NCBI GenBank assembly: GCA_019187495.1 | Contig: JABAQN010000004.1 | Coordinates: 1-64,000, forward strand | Direction: 5' to 3' | Source of the DNA: Steroidobacteraceae bacterium | Lineage (GTDB): Bacteria > Pseudomonadota > Gammaproteobacteria > Steroidobacterales > Steroidobacteraceae | Length of the DNA: 64,000 nt | Part shown: positions 41,561 through 53,111 of the stretch, in pieces | Layout of the letters: each line of letters begins with the position of its first letter | Numbering within the stretch: the first letter of the stretch is position 1 | Position numbers and translations under genes: made by a program | The notes under the pieces: generated by a model | The model's input: the letters and a program-made list of their open reading frames with translations, nothing else | What the model was told of the DNA's origin: nothing | The model's database searches: none

Positions 41561-44025
41561 GTCACACCGTAAGTCAGCCTGCGCGGATGCGAAGCCGTGT
41601 ACTGGATCGGGAAGAACGTCCCGCTCGACGACGCGCCGCTCGGCAGCGTGTTCGAGAAGAGCACTTCGCGGAAGGCGCCGGTCGGCGCATCCTCGTCCGT
41701 CAGGTTGCGGCCCCACAGTTCGAGCGACCAGCGGTCGCCACGCAGGCCGACAGATGCGTTGACATTGAGCGAATCCGGCACGATGGCCTGGTTCGTCGCA
41801 TCGGCGAACTGCTTGCCGCGGTAGGCGGCGTCGGTGCGGATGAACCAGTTCGTGTCGCCACGGGCCGCGGCGCTGTAGCCGACGCCCGCGTTCCATTGCC
41901 ATTCCGACGAACGCAGGATCCGGTTACCCGAGACGTCGCCGTCCGGATAGAAGCTCGGGAACTGCGCGAACGTCGATATTTTGGCGTCGTCGTACTTGCC
42001 ATCGATGTACGAGACACCAAGGTTGAGGTCGAGGCCGGTCACGGGATGCGCCGTCAGCGACAGCTCGGCGCCTTGTACCGTCGCATCGCCGGCGTTGACG
42101 CTGAGGGACTGCGGCAACGTGATCGGCCGGCCCCCGATGTCCTCGAAGACCTGCGGGATCACGATGTCGGTCCAGTCCATGTAGTACACGTCGAACTCGA
42201 GACCGAGGCGGCGCTGCATGAACTCGCTCTTCACGCCGAGTTCGTAGCTGAGCATGTTCTCGGGGTCGAAGGGCTGGATGATCGTCACGACATTGGTCGG
42301 ATCGTCGACGAATGTGACTTGCGCGCCATCCGAACCGCCGCCCTTTTCCGCGTGCGCGACGGCGCCGTAGAACGTGAGGCTGCCGCTCGGCTGGTAGCGC
42401 AGGGTCGTGCGCCAGTTGATCAGGTCGGACGTGACCGAACGGTTCGAGCCCGTCTGATGGTCGATGAACTTCTTCTTCTCCTCCGTATAGCGCGCTTCCG
42501 CGCCGAAGGACAGCTGGTCGGTGAAGTCGTACTCGAACTGCGCGAAAGCGGACGGTGCCTTCGTGTTGTTCTCGAGGATGTTGCCGTCGACCGCGTTGCC
42601 CGTGGGGCTCGTGAACCACGGCAGAAACGCCGCATCTCCGGCGCCCGTCGCGAAGTCGACCCAGAGCCCCGGGCCGAACGACACGCACGCGAGGCAGAAA
42701 CTGCCGAAGTTCGCCGGCAGCGGCTGCGTCGTCGTGACGTCGTCGAGGCCGGATTCGCTCGTCGTGTCGTAGTAGTACGCGCCGACCGCGTAGGTGAAGC
42801 GCTTCGACGGGTCGCTCGAGTAGCGCAGCTCCTGGCTGAACTCCTTGTAGGTGATGCCGGGTCCGACCTGCAGCAGGCCGGTCTGGGTCTGCGCGCGCGC
42901 GGTCGATCCCGTCGCGAACATGCCAGGGCCGAGCGGGAACGGGAAGGTCGGGGATGTGAGGTAGGTGAAGGGCACGGTCTCGCCGCGGTTGCGGCCGCCG
43001 TCGACGAAGAACGACTGGCTCGTGACCGAATAGCCCGTCAACGCGTCGATCGTGCCGCCGTCCGCGAACGACCACTTGAGCTTCATGTGGCCGCGCGTGA
43101 CATCGCGATCCTCGCCCTTGGCGCCGGCGATGACCGTGAGGTCGTTCTTGCCGACCGACGGAAGTTCGCCGCAGAAATTCAGCTGGCGGCTCGAGAGCAT
43201 CGGCGTGACGGGAACCTGGTTGCGATTCTCGCAATTGGCCATGATGCCGGTCATCGCGCCGTTGTCGACGCTGTCATCCGACACGTAGAGGCCGATCTCG
43301 CCCTCGAAATTCTCGTTCGGTGTCCAGAGGAGGCTGCCCTGGAAGGTCTTGTACTGGTAGCCGCCGATGTCGGGGCCCGGACCCCTGCCGGCCCACTGGT
43401 TCTTGTACGAACCATCGAAGTTGTCGTACATCACCGCCGCACGACCGCGCAGCACGCCTTCGATGAGCGGCCCGCTCGCCGAAATCGACGCAAGCGCCCG
43501 GCCGTCATTGCCGAAGGTCACTTCCGTCTTGCCCTTGAACTCGTCGGTGGGCTTGGCGGTGACATAGTTGATCGCGCCGCTGAAGCTGTTGCGGCCGTAC
43601 ATGGCGGCCTGCGGGCCCTTCACGACTTCGATGCGCTCGAGGTCGAGCTGGCTGAAGTTGAGGCCTTCGCGCGCCGAGATGTAGATGCCGTCGACGAAGA
43701 TCGCGGTGTTGTTCTCGCCGAGGATGTCGATCGGCGCGACGCCGCGGATCACGGGCGAGGGCAGCATTTCGCCGATCACGTTCGAGAACGTGAGACCGGG
43801 GGTGTTCGCTGCGATATCGTCGAGGTTGCGGATGCCGCGTTGCTCGATCGCCGTCTCGGACAGTGCGGTGATGGCGAGCGGGACGTCGATCAGGCGCTCT
43901 TCTGTCTTGCGCGCCGTGACGACGATTTCATCGAGACTGTCGGCCTGGGGTTCGGCGAGGGCGGTGGATGCGCCCCCGAGAATCGAAACCGCCGCGAGTC
44001 CGGCCAGGATGTGAGTTGTACGCAT
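41542..44025 (-). CDS. TonB-dependent outer-membrane receptor
   Basis: An 827-residue protein. Signal peptide MRTTHILAGLAAVSILGGASTALA; TonB box DEIVVTARK directly after it; plug domain with AIFVDGIYISAREGLNFSQLDLERIEVVKGPQAAMYGRNSFSGAINYVT; then a 22-strand barrel ending in the aromatic residue of WRMQF. The plug resembles the IroN/FyuA-like group often seen in oligotrophs, and the ligand is unknown. The ATG at 44025 has GGGGAG upstream. First gene of a three-gene operon with ChaN-PDZ and M1-M28-PDZ. Confidence 0.94.
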   Translation of the reverse strand: MRTTHILAGLAAVSILGGASTALAEPQADSLDEIVVTARKTEERLIDVPLAITALSETAIEQRGIRNLDDIAANTPGLTFSNVIGEMLPSPVIRGVAPIDILGENNTAIFVDGIYISAREGLNFSQLDLERIEVVKGPQAAMYGRNSFSGAINYVTAKPTDEFKGKTEVTFGNDGRALASISASGPLIEGVLRGRAAVMYDNFDGSYKNQWAGRGPGPDIGGYQYKTFQGSLLWTPNENFEGEIGLYVSDDSVDNGAMTGIMANCENRNQVPVTPMLSSRQLNFCGELPSVGKNDLTVIAGAKGEDRDVTRGHMKLKWSFADGGTIDALTGYSVTSQSFFVDGGRNRGETVPFTYLTSPTFPFPLGPGMFATGSTARAQTQTGLLQVGPGITYKEFSQELRYSSDPSKRFTYAVGAYYYDTTSESGLDDVTTTQPLPANFGSFCLACVSFGPGLWVDFATGAGDAAFLPWFTSPTGNAVDGNILENNTKAPSAFAQFEYDFTDQLSFGAEARYTEEKKKFIDHQTGSNRSVTSDLINWRTTLRYQPSGSLTFYGAVAHAEKGGGSDGAQVTFVDDPTNVVTIIQPFDPENMLSYELGVKSEFMQRRLGLEFDVYYMDWTDIVIPQVFEDIGGRPITLPQSLSVNAGDATVQGAELSLTAHPVTGLDLNLGVSYIDGKYDDAKISTFAQFPSFYPDGDVSGNRILRSSEWQWNAGVGYSAAARGDTNWFIRTDAAYRGKQFADATNQAIVPDSLNVNASVGLRGDRWSLELWGRNLTDEDAPTGAFREVLFSNTLPSGASSSGTFFPIQYTASHPRRLTYGVTWRMQF

Positions 44026-44113
44026 CGTTCTCCCCGTGGACGCACCACGCGCCCCCCTTGCCATCTACGCTAGCGCGGTACCACACTCGTGATCAATATC
44101 AATCGGAGGCGAG

Positions 44114-45181
44114 ATGAGACTTAAGCGCAACACATTCCTCGTGGTGGTCACGGCCCTTTCAGCATGTGCGACTGCGGCAGTCACGGTCCCGCCGGGAGCC
44201 GCGGTGTCGACCCGGCCGGGCGAGCTTCCTTCGTGGCAGATCCCGAACATGCCGGAGGCGGCCGAGGCCTATTACGGCCCCGACAGCTTCCACCTGATCG
44301 CGCAGGTGCAGGACTCGCATGCCATGCTGGGCCGGCACGACCATCCCGGCTTCCTGACCAAGACCTTCACGGACGCGGGCACCGACATCGTGCTCGTGAA
44401 CGACAAGGGCTACGACGCCTGTTCCTACTATTTCCCGGACGGCAAGCACCTGGTCTGGACATCGGTGCGGGACCACATGGGTACGACCGGCAAGCTCGAG
44501 GGCGACTGGTCCGACTGGAAAAACTACCCGCAGGGCGCCGAGTTGTATATTTCCGACAGGCAGGGCGGACACGTCAAGCGCCTGACGAACAACAACTATT
44601 ACGAGGCGGAAGTCACGGTTTCCCCGGACGGCAAGTGGATCGTCTTCGGCCGCATGATCAAGGGGAACATGGACCTGTGGATCATGAATTCCGACGGGAC
44701 GGGCGAAAAGCAGCTCACCTTCACCGAGGATTGGCAGGAGGGTGCGCCGTACTTCCTGCCGGACAGCAACAGGATCCTCTTCCGCGCGTGGAAGGCCTCG
44801 GAATACGGCCAGCGCCCGACGCCGATGACGATCTTCACGATCAATCGCGATGGCTCGAACCTCGAGCCGCAGACCTTCACGCACGAGATGAACTGGGCGC
44901 CGTATCCGGCCCCGGACGGCAAGCACTTCGTGTACGTCCGCATCGAGCCGAACAGCAACAACTGGGAGGTCTACCTGGGCAAGATCGATGGCGGCCCGGA
45001 CGCCAAGCCGCAGCGCCTGACCTTCGATGACGGCTTCGACGGCTTCCCGTCGATTTCGCCGGACGGGCGCAAGATGGTCTGGACGAGCAATCGCATGGAC
45101 GAGAGCAAGAAGTTCATGCAGAACCTGCGCTTGCACGTGATGGATATCTCCACGCTCGGCCTCGGGCCGCAGGGCAAGTAG
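44114..45181 (+). CDS. TolB-like beta-propeller lipoprotein
   Basis: A 355-residue protein with lipobox ALSAC (Cys18). Repeated PD40/WD40-like blades (YYFPDGKHLVWTS, TVSPDGKWIVFGRM, YFLPDSNRILFRA, APDGKHFVYVRIE, SISPDGRKMVWTSN) form a TolB-type propeller. It probably binds a ligand or protein in the periplasm. It is divergent from the TonB receptor with only 88 bp between, so the two may share control. There is a GGAGGCGAG ribosome site at the ATG. Confidence 0.85.
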   Translation: MRLKRNTFLVVVTALSACATAAVTVPPGAAVSTRPGELPSWQIPNMPEAAEAYYGPDSFHLIAQVQDSHAMLGRHDHPGFLTKTFTDAGTDIVLVNDKGYDACSYYFPDGKHLVWTSVRDHMGTTGKLEGDWSDWKNYPQGAELYISDRQGGHVKRLTNNNYYEAEVTVSPDGKWIVFGRMIKGNMDLWIMNSDGTGEKQLTFTEDWQEGAPYFLPDSNRILFRAWKASEYGQRPTPMTIFTINRDGSNLEPQTFTHEMNWAPYPAPDGKHFVYVRIEPNSNNWEVYLGKIDGGPDAKPQRLTFDDGFDGFPSISPDGRKMVWTSNRMDESKKFMQNLRLHVMDISTLGLGPQGK

Positions 45182-45195
45182 CGTAAAATGGCCGG

Positions 45196-46968
<1,773 letters not shown>

Positions 46969-47612
46969 GCGCCGATACGCGCTGCACCGCGGCGCGCTGG
47001 CGGATGCCGCAAAGCTCCGCGCCGAGTTTGCGCATGTCGCGAATCTGGAGTCCCGCGCCGATTTCGTCGAGGCAAAATCCTGCGGAAACTTCCGCATCGG
47101 CGAGTGCGCGCACTCCGGCGGGGCTCGGCTCGACGTAGAGCACGCGGGCGCCCGGACTCATGGGTTCGATGTGCACGAGGCCCTGCTGCGCGAGTAAGGT
47201 GGTCAGGCGGTGCGCCGCCTGGCGCGAACAGCGCAGTTCGCGCGCGATGTCGGCGACCGTACGACAGATCGATCGCCTTGCGATGACCGCGAGCGCCTCG
47301 TGCCGGCGCGGATTGCCGCCGGCGAAACCCCAGCGTCCCTCGCGCCGGGCGAGTGTCGTGCGCGCGAGATCGAGCGCGGTGGCGGTCCAGCGGATCTCGG
47401 ACACCAGCATCGCCATCTCGCGCCGCCAGCGCATGAGGTGTAGCTGACCCTGCGTAAGCTCGCGCGGCGTTTGCGCGAGCGATGCGCCTGGGTCGAGGCG
47501 CGCATTGGAGTAGAGCAGGTGGCGCAGTTTCAGGGGACCTGTCGGGTTGTGCATGGCCGGGCCTCCGGTAGTCGACCCGGGAAGCCTCCTCTTCCCCGAT
47601 CGCGTCAACAAG

Positions 47613-47637
47613 CGGACAAAAGGCGTGTCTTTGTCCG
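47613..47637. promoter_or_regulatory. Candidate operator between marR-like gene and hydrolase
   Basis: A perfect inverted repeat CGGACAAA-9-TTTGTCCG lies 59 bp upstream of the MarR-like ATG, in the divergent promoter region. MarR proteins bind such symmetric sites. No T run follows on either side, so a terminator is unlikely. Confidence 0.5.
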
Positions 47638-47673
47638 GTTATTGACGTGACGGCGGGGAAGGAGCCGGGATGG

Positions 47674-47715
47674 CCCGGTCCCGGTCCCGGTCCCGGTCCC
47701 GGTCCCGGTCCCGGC
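47674..47715. repeat. Hexanucleotide tandem repeat (CCCGGT, about seven units)
   Basis: Six exact CCCGGT units and one CCCGGC lie directly in front of the alpha/beta hydrolase start (47727), in its leader or promoter. Copy number could vary by slippage and change spacing without affecting a reading frame. Confidence 0.95.
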
Positions 47716-47726
47716 GATAATGCTTC

Positions 47727-48389
47727 ATGGCCACGCACATCATCTTCGTCCACGGGCTCTTCATGACCGGCGTCGAGGCGACGCCGCTGCGCCGGCATCT
47801 CGCGCGCACGCTCGACGCGCGCACCCACAGTTTCGCGTTCCTCGCAACCGCGGAGCGACCCGAGTCGGTCGCCGCGCGCCTCGCGCGGCGGATCGAGGCG
47901 ATGGCGACGCGCGATGTCGTGCACCTCGTGGGCCACAGCTTCGGCGGGCTGATTGCGCTGCGCGCATTCGGCGAGCTGCTGTGCGGTGCGGGCGTTGCAA
48001 CGCGCCGGCGGCCGCCCGGGCGCGTCGTGTTGCTCGGCGTACCGGTCACGGGCAGCGGCGCGGCCGCGGCGCTGGCGCGAACCGCGGGCCTGCGCCACGT
48101 GCTCGGACGCAGCCGCATGGCATTGACATCCGCGTCGCCCTGCCCGTCGGCGGCATGCGAGATCGGCGTCATCGCCGGCAATCGCGCGGCGGGACTCGGG
48201 CGTTTTCTCGCCCACTTCCATGAACCGAACGATGGCACGGTCGCGGTACGGGAAACCCTGCTGCCCGGCGCCGCCGACCGCATCGTGCTGCCCGTGAGCC
48301 ACACCGGCATGCTGCTCTCGCGCCGGGTCGCGCACGAGACGGCGCAATTCCTCCGCTACGGCCGCTTCAGCCTCGAAGCGAGTTCATAG
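47727..48389 (+). CDS. Alpha/beta hydrolase (lipase-like)
   Basis: A 220-residue cytosolic hydrolase without signal peptide. FVHGLFMTG is the oxyanion-hole HG region, LVGHSFGGL the nucleophile elbow (Ser), NDGTVAV and VSHTGML the likely Asp and His. It resembles small PGAP1/lipase-type esterases; the substrate is unknown. Its 3' end overlaps the mutS 3' end by 34 bp. It sits behind the hexanucleotide repeat. Confidence 0.85.
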   Translation: MATHIIFVHGLFMTGVEATPLRRHLARTLDARTHSFAFLATAERPESVAARLARRIEAMATRDVVHLVGHSFGGLIALRAFGELLCGAGVATRRRPPGRVVLLGVPVTGSGAAAALARTAGLRHVLGRSRMALTSASPCPSAACEIGVIAGNRAAGLGRFLAHFHEPNDGTVAVRETLLPGAADRIVLPVSHTGMLLSRRVAHETAQFLRYGRFSLEASS

Positions 48390-50989
48390 AGCGCATCGAG
48401 CGCCGCGCGCGGGGTCAGCGTGTCGGGATCGAGCGCGTAGAGTTGATCGAGCGCGGCGCGCTCGGCGAGTGCCTGCGGTGTCGGCTCGGGCGGCGGTGTG
48501 TCGAGCAGCAGTTCGCGCTGCGGCGAGCCGCTCGCGCGCGCCGGCGCATGCCGGTCACGGGTGGCCTCGAGTTCCGCGAGATAGCCGCGGGCCGCACTGA
48601 TCACGGGCCGCGGCACGCCAGCGAGCTGCGCGACCGCGAGCCCGTAGCTGCGATCCGCCGGACCCTCCTTCACCGCGTGCAGGAAGACGAGCGTGTCGCC
48701 GTGCTCGGTCGCGTCGAGATGGACATTCGCGCAGGTGTCGATTTCGGCGGCGAGCGCGGTCAGTTCGAAATAGTGGGTGGCGAACAGCGTGTAGCCGCGC
48801 ACCTGCATCGCGAGATGGCGCGCCACCGCCCACGCGAGCGACAGGCCGTCGAACGTGCTCGTGCCGCGACCGATCTCGTCCATCAGGATGAGACTCTGCG
48901 CGGTGGCGTTGTGCAGGATGTTCGCGGTCTCGGTCATTTCCACCATGAAGGTGGAACGGCCGCCGGCGAGATCATCCGCGGCACCGATGCGCGAGAAGAT
49001 CCGGTCGACGGGTCCGATCACCGCGCGCGCCGCGGGCACGAAACTGCCCATGTGCGCGAGGATCACGATCAGCGCGCACTGGCGCATGTAGGTCGACTTG
49101 CCGCCCATGTTCGGGCCGGTGACGATCAGCATGCGCCGGCGCGCATCGAGCGCGAGATCGTTCGGCACGAACGGCGCGTCGCTGAAGCGCTCGACGACCG
49201 GATGGCGGCCCGCCTCGATCACGAGGCACGGCTCGTCGCTCAATTCGGGCGCGACCCAGCGCTGCGCGAGCGCGCGCTCGGCGAGTGCCGCAAGGGCGTC
49301 GACCGCGGCGACGGCCGCGGCGGTGGCCTGCAGCGCGGCGAGGCGGTCGATCAGCTGCGTCAGCAACGCCTCGTACAGTTCGCGCTCGCGCGCCAGCGCC
49401 TTCTCGCGCGCGCCGAGCACCTTGTCCTCGAAGCCCTTGAGTTCGGCCGTGATGAAGCGCTCGGCTGACTTCACGGTCTGGCGGCGGATGTAATCCGCAG
49501 GTACGCGATCGGCCTGCGCGCGGGTTACCTCGATGAAGAACCCCTGCACGCGGTTGTAGCCGAGCCGGAGGTTCGCGATGCCCGAGCGCTCGCGCTCGCG
49601 CCGCTCGAGTTCGAGCAGGAACGCATCGGTGTCGGTGGAAATGCCGCGCAGCTCGTCGAGCTGCGCGTCGTAACCGGGCGCGATCACGTCACCCTCGCGC
49701 AGCAGCTGCGACGGCTCCTCGGCGATGGCTCTGGCGAGGAGGTCGCGCGCGTCGCCGTGGTCGGCGATGCGCGCGACCTGTGCCGCGAGCAGCGGCGAAT
49801 CGATCGACGCGAGCGCGGCGCGCAGTACCGGCAGGGCGCCCAGCGCGCGGCGCAATTGCGTGAGGTCGCGCGGCCGGGCGCTGTGCAGTGCGACGCGCGC
49901 GAGGATGCGCTCGATATCGCCGATCGTGGAGAGGGGCTCGCGCACCGTGTCGTGGCGGCGCGAATGGAGCAGCTCGCCGATCGCGTGGTAGCGCGCGCGC
50001 AGCAGCGCGCCATCCCGCAGCGGGCGGTTCAGCCAGCGGCGCAGCTGCCGCGATCCCATCGCGGTCACCGCGGAATCGAGCTGCGCGAAGAGCGTCGCGT
50101 CGGTGCGGTCGCCGAGGCTCGTGTCGAGTTCGAGGTTGCGGCGCGTCGCGGCGTCGATCGCGAGCGCCTCGTCGCGCTCCTCGACCGTGAGCGCCGTCAG
50201 GTGCGGCAGCGCCGATTTCTGCGTGTCGCGCACGTACTGCAGCAGCGCGCCCGCAGCGGCGATCGCGAGCGGCAGGTCATCGGCGCCGAAGCCGGCGAGA
50301 TCGAGCGTGCCGAGCTGATCGGTCAGGAGTCGCGAGGCGCTCGCGAGTTCGAAATGCCAGGGTGGCCGGTGGCGCAGCGGCAGTGTCTGGGGCAGCGCCT
50401 GCGGCAGTGATGCGCCCTCCGGCAGCAGGATCTCGGCGGGCCGCAGGCGCTCGAACTCGGCGGCGAGCGCGGTGGCACCCTCGCCCTGCATCACCGTGAA
50501 GCGCCCGGCCCCGAGGTCGAGCCACGCGAGCCCGAAGCGCCCCGCGGCATCGGGGGCGACGGCCGCGAGCAGCGTCTCGCGCCGGTCTTCGAGCAGCGCT
50601 TCGTCGGTGATCGTGCCCGGCGTGACGATGCGCACCACCTGCCGCTCGACCGGGCCCTTCGATTTCGCGGGGTCGCCCTGCTGCTCGCAGATCGCGACCG
50701 CGACGCCCTTCTTCACGAGCCGCGCGAGATAGCCATCGACGCTGTGATACGGCACGCCCGCCATCGGGATCGGCGCACCGGCCGACTGGCCGCGCGCGGT
50801 CAGCGTGATGTCGAGGAGCTGCGCCGCGCGCCGTGCGTCATCGTAGAAGAGCTCGTAGAAGTCGCCCATCCGGTAGAAGAGCAGCACATCGGGATGCTGC
50901 GCCTTGATGCGCAGGTACTGCTGCATCATCGGCGTGTGCCCGGCAGTCTCCGCGGGCTGCGGGTGTCGTGGGGGCTCGGTCCTGGTCAA
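48356..50989 (-). CDS. mutS: DNA mismatch repair protein MutS
   Basis: An 877-residue protein. [11 protein letters not shown] contains the mismatch-reading Phe-x-Glu (about Phe44 to Glu46), followed by connector, lever, clamp and the ATPase domain with [21 protein letters not shown] and FATHYFELT. It recognises mismatches and recruits MutL. The longest plausible start is a TTG at 50989; the ATG at 50929 is an alternative just before the conserved region. Confidence 0.96.
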   Translation of the reverse strand: MTRTEPPRHPQPAETAGHTPMMQQYLRIKAQHPDVLLFYRMGDFYELFYDDARRAAQLLDITLTARGQSAGAPIPMAGVPYHSVDGYLARLVKKGVAVAICEQQGDPAKSKGPVERQVVRIVTPGTITDEALLEDRRETLLAAVAPDAAGRFGLAWLDLGAGRFTVMQGEGATALAAEFERLRPAEILLPEGASLPQALPQTLPLRHRPPWHFELASASRLLTDQLGTLDLAGFGADDLPLAIAAAGALLQYVRDTQKSALPHLTALTVEERDEALAIDAATRRNLELDTSLGDRTDATLFAQLDSAVTAMGSRQLRRWLNRPLRDGALLRARYHAIGELLHSRRHDTVREPLSTIGDIERILARVALHSARPRDLTQLRRALGALPVLRAALASIDSPLLAAQVARIADHGDARDLLARAIAEEPSQLLREGDVIAPGYDAQLDELRGISTDTDAFLLELERRERERSGIANLRLGYNRVQGFFIEVTRAQADRVPADYIRRQTVKSAERFITAELKGFEDKVLGAREKALARERELYEALLTQLIDRLAALQATAAAVAAVDALAALAERALAQRWVAPELSDEPCLVIEAGRHPVVERFSDAPFVPNDLALDARRRMLIVTGPNMGGKSTYMRQCALIVILAHMGSFVPAARAVIGPVDRIFSRIGAADDLAGGRSTFMVEMTETANILHNATAQSLILMDEIGRGTSTFDGLSLAWAVARHLAMQVRGYTLFATHYFELTALAAEIDTCANVHLDATEHGDTLVFLHAVKEGPADRSYGLAVAQLAGVPRPVISAARGYLAELEATRDRHAPARASGSPQRELLLDTPPPEPTPQALAERAALDQLYALDPDTLTPRAALDALYELASRLKRP

Positions 50990-51055
50990 GCGCGTGGGGG
51001 TCCCGTGGCGGAAGGCGCCGAAGGGGCGCCATTCTGCCGCGGTTCCCGCCGCGCG

Positions 51056-53050
51056 TCAGCCCGGAATGTGCCAGCCGAGGACGTTGTAGACGGCCAGGAT
51101 CGCGCTGATCGCGAGCCCGCACACGCCGATGGCGAACAGGGCGCGGCGTGCGCGGGTCGCGGCGCGTGACCTCGACGCCAGGAACGTCGTGCAGAGTGCA
51201 GCGAGCAGCAGCGCGTGCGCCGTGACCACGAAGGCGATCATCCGCCCGCGGTGCCCGGCATACAGATCGACCAGCATGCCCGCCCCCTTCGAGCGCCCCA
51301 AGAGCGCGATCGGCAGCAGGGCGACGGCAGCCAGCACGACCGACCATGCGAGGAGGCGGGAAGTTCGCGATACACCCGCCGCGCGCGCGCCGTGCAACAT
51401 CACGAGGCCGGCGCAGGCCGCGAGCAGCGCTGCGAGCACGACATAGACGTGCAGCAGCGGGTGCTGGTACCAGCCGATGCGCGACGCCGTGTAGATGCCG
51501 AGATCGGGAACCAGGACCGGAATGCCAGTCTCCGCGTTTCGGCGGATGACCGTACGGTCGCGGTTCGGCGAGTCCAGCATGAATGCGCCGCCGCCCGCGG
51601 GGCGCCACGGCCCCGCACCGGCGATCGCGAGCCCGGCAGGCGTCGCCGCGACACGGATCACACCCGCGCCGAGATAGAAAAGGTCGCCGACGGCCTCCGC
51701 GGTCGTGAACGGACGGCGGTCGAACCGGTACCAGCCGCCGAGCGATGCGGCATTCGAAGTGTCGGTGGCGGCGGCCGCAGCGGGCAGCGCACGGCGTTCG
51801 CCGAGGAAGTGTCGCAGGAAGTCCTTCGTGTAGCCGGCGCCCGATACGACCGCCGGCGATTGCGCCGGCTTTGCCCAGGGCGCGAACAGCTTGCGCAGGT
51901 CGTCCGCGCTCGTGGCGGGCGGCCGTTCGCTCATCAGCGACACGAAGATGCCGGCATTGCGGGATGGAATCAGTGTCATCCAGCTGTGGAAGCCCTCCCA
52001 GTTGCCGCCGTGCGAGATGGTCCGCAGGCCGCCCCAGTCGTCGATGAAGAACACCATCCCGAGGCCGGTCGTGTCGGCCGCATTGCCCGCGCGCCGCGTG
52101 TGCAGCAGGTCGAGGACTCTCCGGTTGAAGCCGGGCAGGGGCCCGGTCGCGGGATCCGCGGCATTGCCGAGCTGCGCGAGCATGTAGCGCGCCATGTCGT
52201 CCGCGGTGGTCGCGATACTGCCCGCGGCCGCGAACGGAGGATTGATCGCCGTGAACGGGGTCGGCCGGTAGCTGCCATCGGCGAGGATCGTTGCGGGCCT
52301 GCCGAGCGTCGCCGGTTCTCGGATATCGTCGAGCAGGCGCGTGTGCGACATCCCGAGCGGCGTGAATATCCGCTGCTGCATGGCCTGCGCGATGCCCATG
52401 CCGGTGATGTCCTCGACGATGCGACCGAGCACGGCGATGCCGAAATTCGAATACTCGACGCGGCTGCCCGCCGGCCACTCGTAGGCGGGACGCAGCGAGT
52501 CGAAGAGTTCCGCGGTCGGATGCGTCGGCACCGGCGTATCGGTGCCGATGAAGAAGAACTGGTCCTCGAATCCCGCCGTGTGCGTCAGCAGGTGGCTGAG
52601 CGAGATCGGTACGCCGCCATTGTCCGGCAGCCGGTAGTCGCGCAGATACTTGTTCGCGGGATCGTCGAGCGATGCGATCCGGCCTTCGTCGACGAGTTGC
52701 GCGATGATCGTCGCGGTGAAGGTCTTCGTGATCGAACCGATGCGAAACTGCGTCGCCTGCGGGTCGACCGTCGCGGGGCGCGAGAAATCCGCGCGACCGT
52801 AGCCACGGGAGAAAACCGGCGCGCCATCGCGTACCACGCTGACGGTCGCGCCGGAGAATTCGTGTCGCGAGAGCGCCGCGGTGAAAGCCTGGTCCGCCCA
52901 GGCGGCGACGCCCGCCGCATCGATGTCGGGCGGTGTTGCCGCTTCGGCGGCGAGCAGGGCGGCGGGTGCGAGCAGGCTCGCCAGCAAGCCGCCGAGCCGG
53001 CATGGAATGACCGCCCGCGACGGGCTGCGATAGTGGCGTGGAGCGCGCAT
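51056..53050 (-). CDS. Beta-lactamase-like serine hydrolase with C-terminal membrane helices
   Basis: A 664-residue protein with signal peptide (RLGGLLASLLAPAALLAAEA). The class C beta-lactamase/DD-peptidase fold has SITKTFT (SxxK), EYSNFG (YxN) and ISHGGNWEG (third box). After a beta-rich middle domain, three or four hydrophobic segments (about 510-660) anchor it in the inner membrane. Such enzymes may act as D-amino-acid peptidases or esterases rather than antibiotic lactamases. It is divergent from the XRE-cupin regulator. Confidence 0.87.
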   Translation of the reverse strand: MRAPRHYRSPSRAVIPCRLGGLLASLLAPAALLAAEAATPPDIDAAGVAAWADQAFTAALSRHEFSGATVSVVRDGAPVFSRGYGRADFSRPATVDPQATQFRIGSITKTFTATIIAQLVDEGRIASLDDPANKYLRDYRLPDNGGVPISLSHLLTHTAGFEDQFFFIGTDTPVPTHPTAELFDSLRPAYEWPAGSRVEYSNFGIAVLGRIVEDITGMGIAQAMQQRIFTPLGMSHTRLLDDIREPATLGRPATILADGSYRPTPFTAINPPFAAAGSIATTADDMARYMLAQLGNAADPATGPLPGFNRRVLDLLHTRRAGNAADTTGLGMVFFIDDWGGLRTISHGGNWEGFHSWMTLIPSRNAGIFVSLMSERPPATSADDLRKLFAPWAKPAQSPAVVSGAGYTKDFLRHFLGERRALPAAAAATDTSNAASLGGWYRFDRRPFTTAEAVGDLFYLGAGVIRVAATPAGLAIAGAGPWRPAGGGAFMLDSPNRDRTVIRRNAETGIPVLVPDLGIYTASRIGWYQHPLLHVYVVLAALLAACAGLVMLHGARAAGVSRTSRLLAWSVVLAAVALLPIALLGRSKGAGMLVDLYAGHRGRMIAFVVTAHALLLAALCTTFLASRSRAATRARRALFAIGVCGLAISAILAVYNVLGWHIPG

Positions 53051-53074
53051 TTTCGGTATTTTTCCTTTTCGGCG

Positions 53075-53093
53075 ATTTTCTCTATACAGAAAT
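53075..53093. promoter_or_regulatory. Shared AT-rich motif, copy 1 (XRE-cupin operator candidate)
   Basis: ATTTTCTCTATACAGAAAT: symmetric TTTCT-6-AGAAA overlapping the -10 TATACA of the XRE-cupin gene. A related 19-bp sequence (14 of 19 bases the same) lies at 55062-55080. Both are in divergent intergenic regions in otherwise GC-rich DNA. Confidence 0.6.
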
Positions 53094-53111
53094 GTCCCGC
53101 ACTGGAGACTC

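Noticed and set aside
47639-47720. A Gly-Pro repeat protein read from the CCCGGT repeat on the minus strand
   Set aside because: It has no start, ribosome site or neighbouring conserved sequence; the repeat is better viewed as a leader element of the hydrolase gene.
51056-53050. Antibiotic-resistance beta-lactamase
   Set aside because: The SxxK/YxN/HGG motifs are shared by many peptidases and esterases; the large C-terminal membrane domain is not typical of resistance enzymes.
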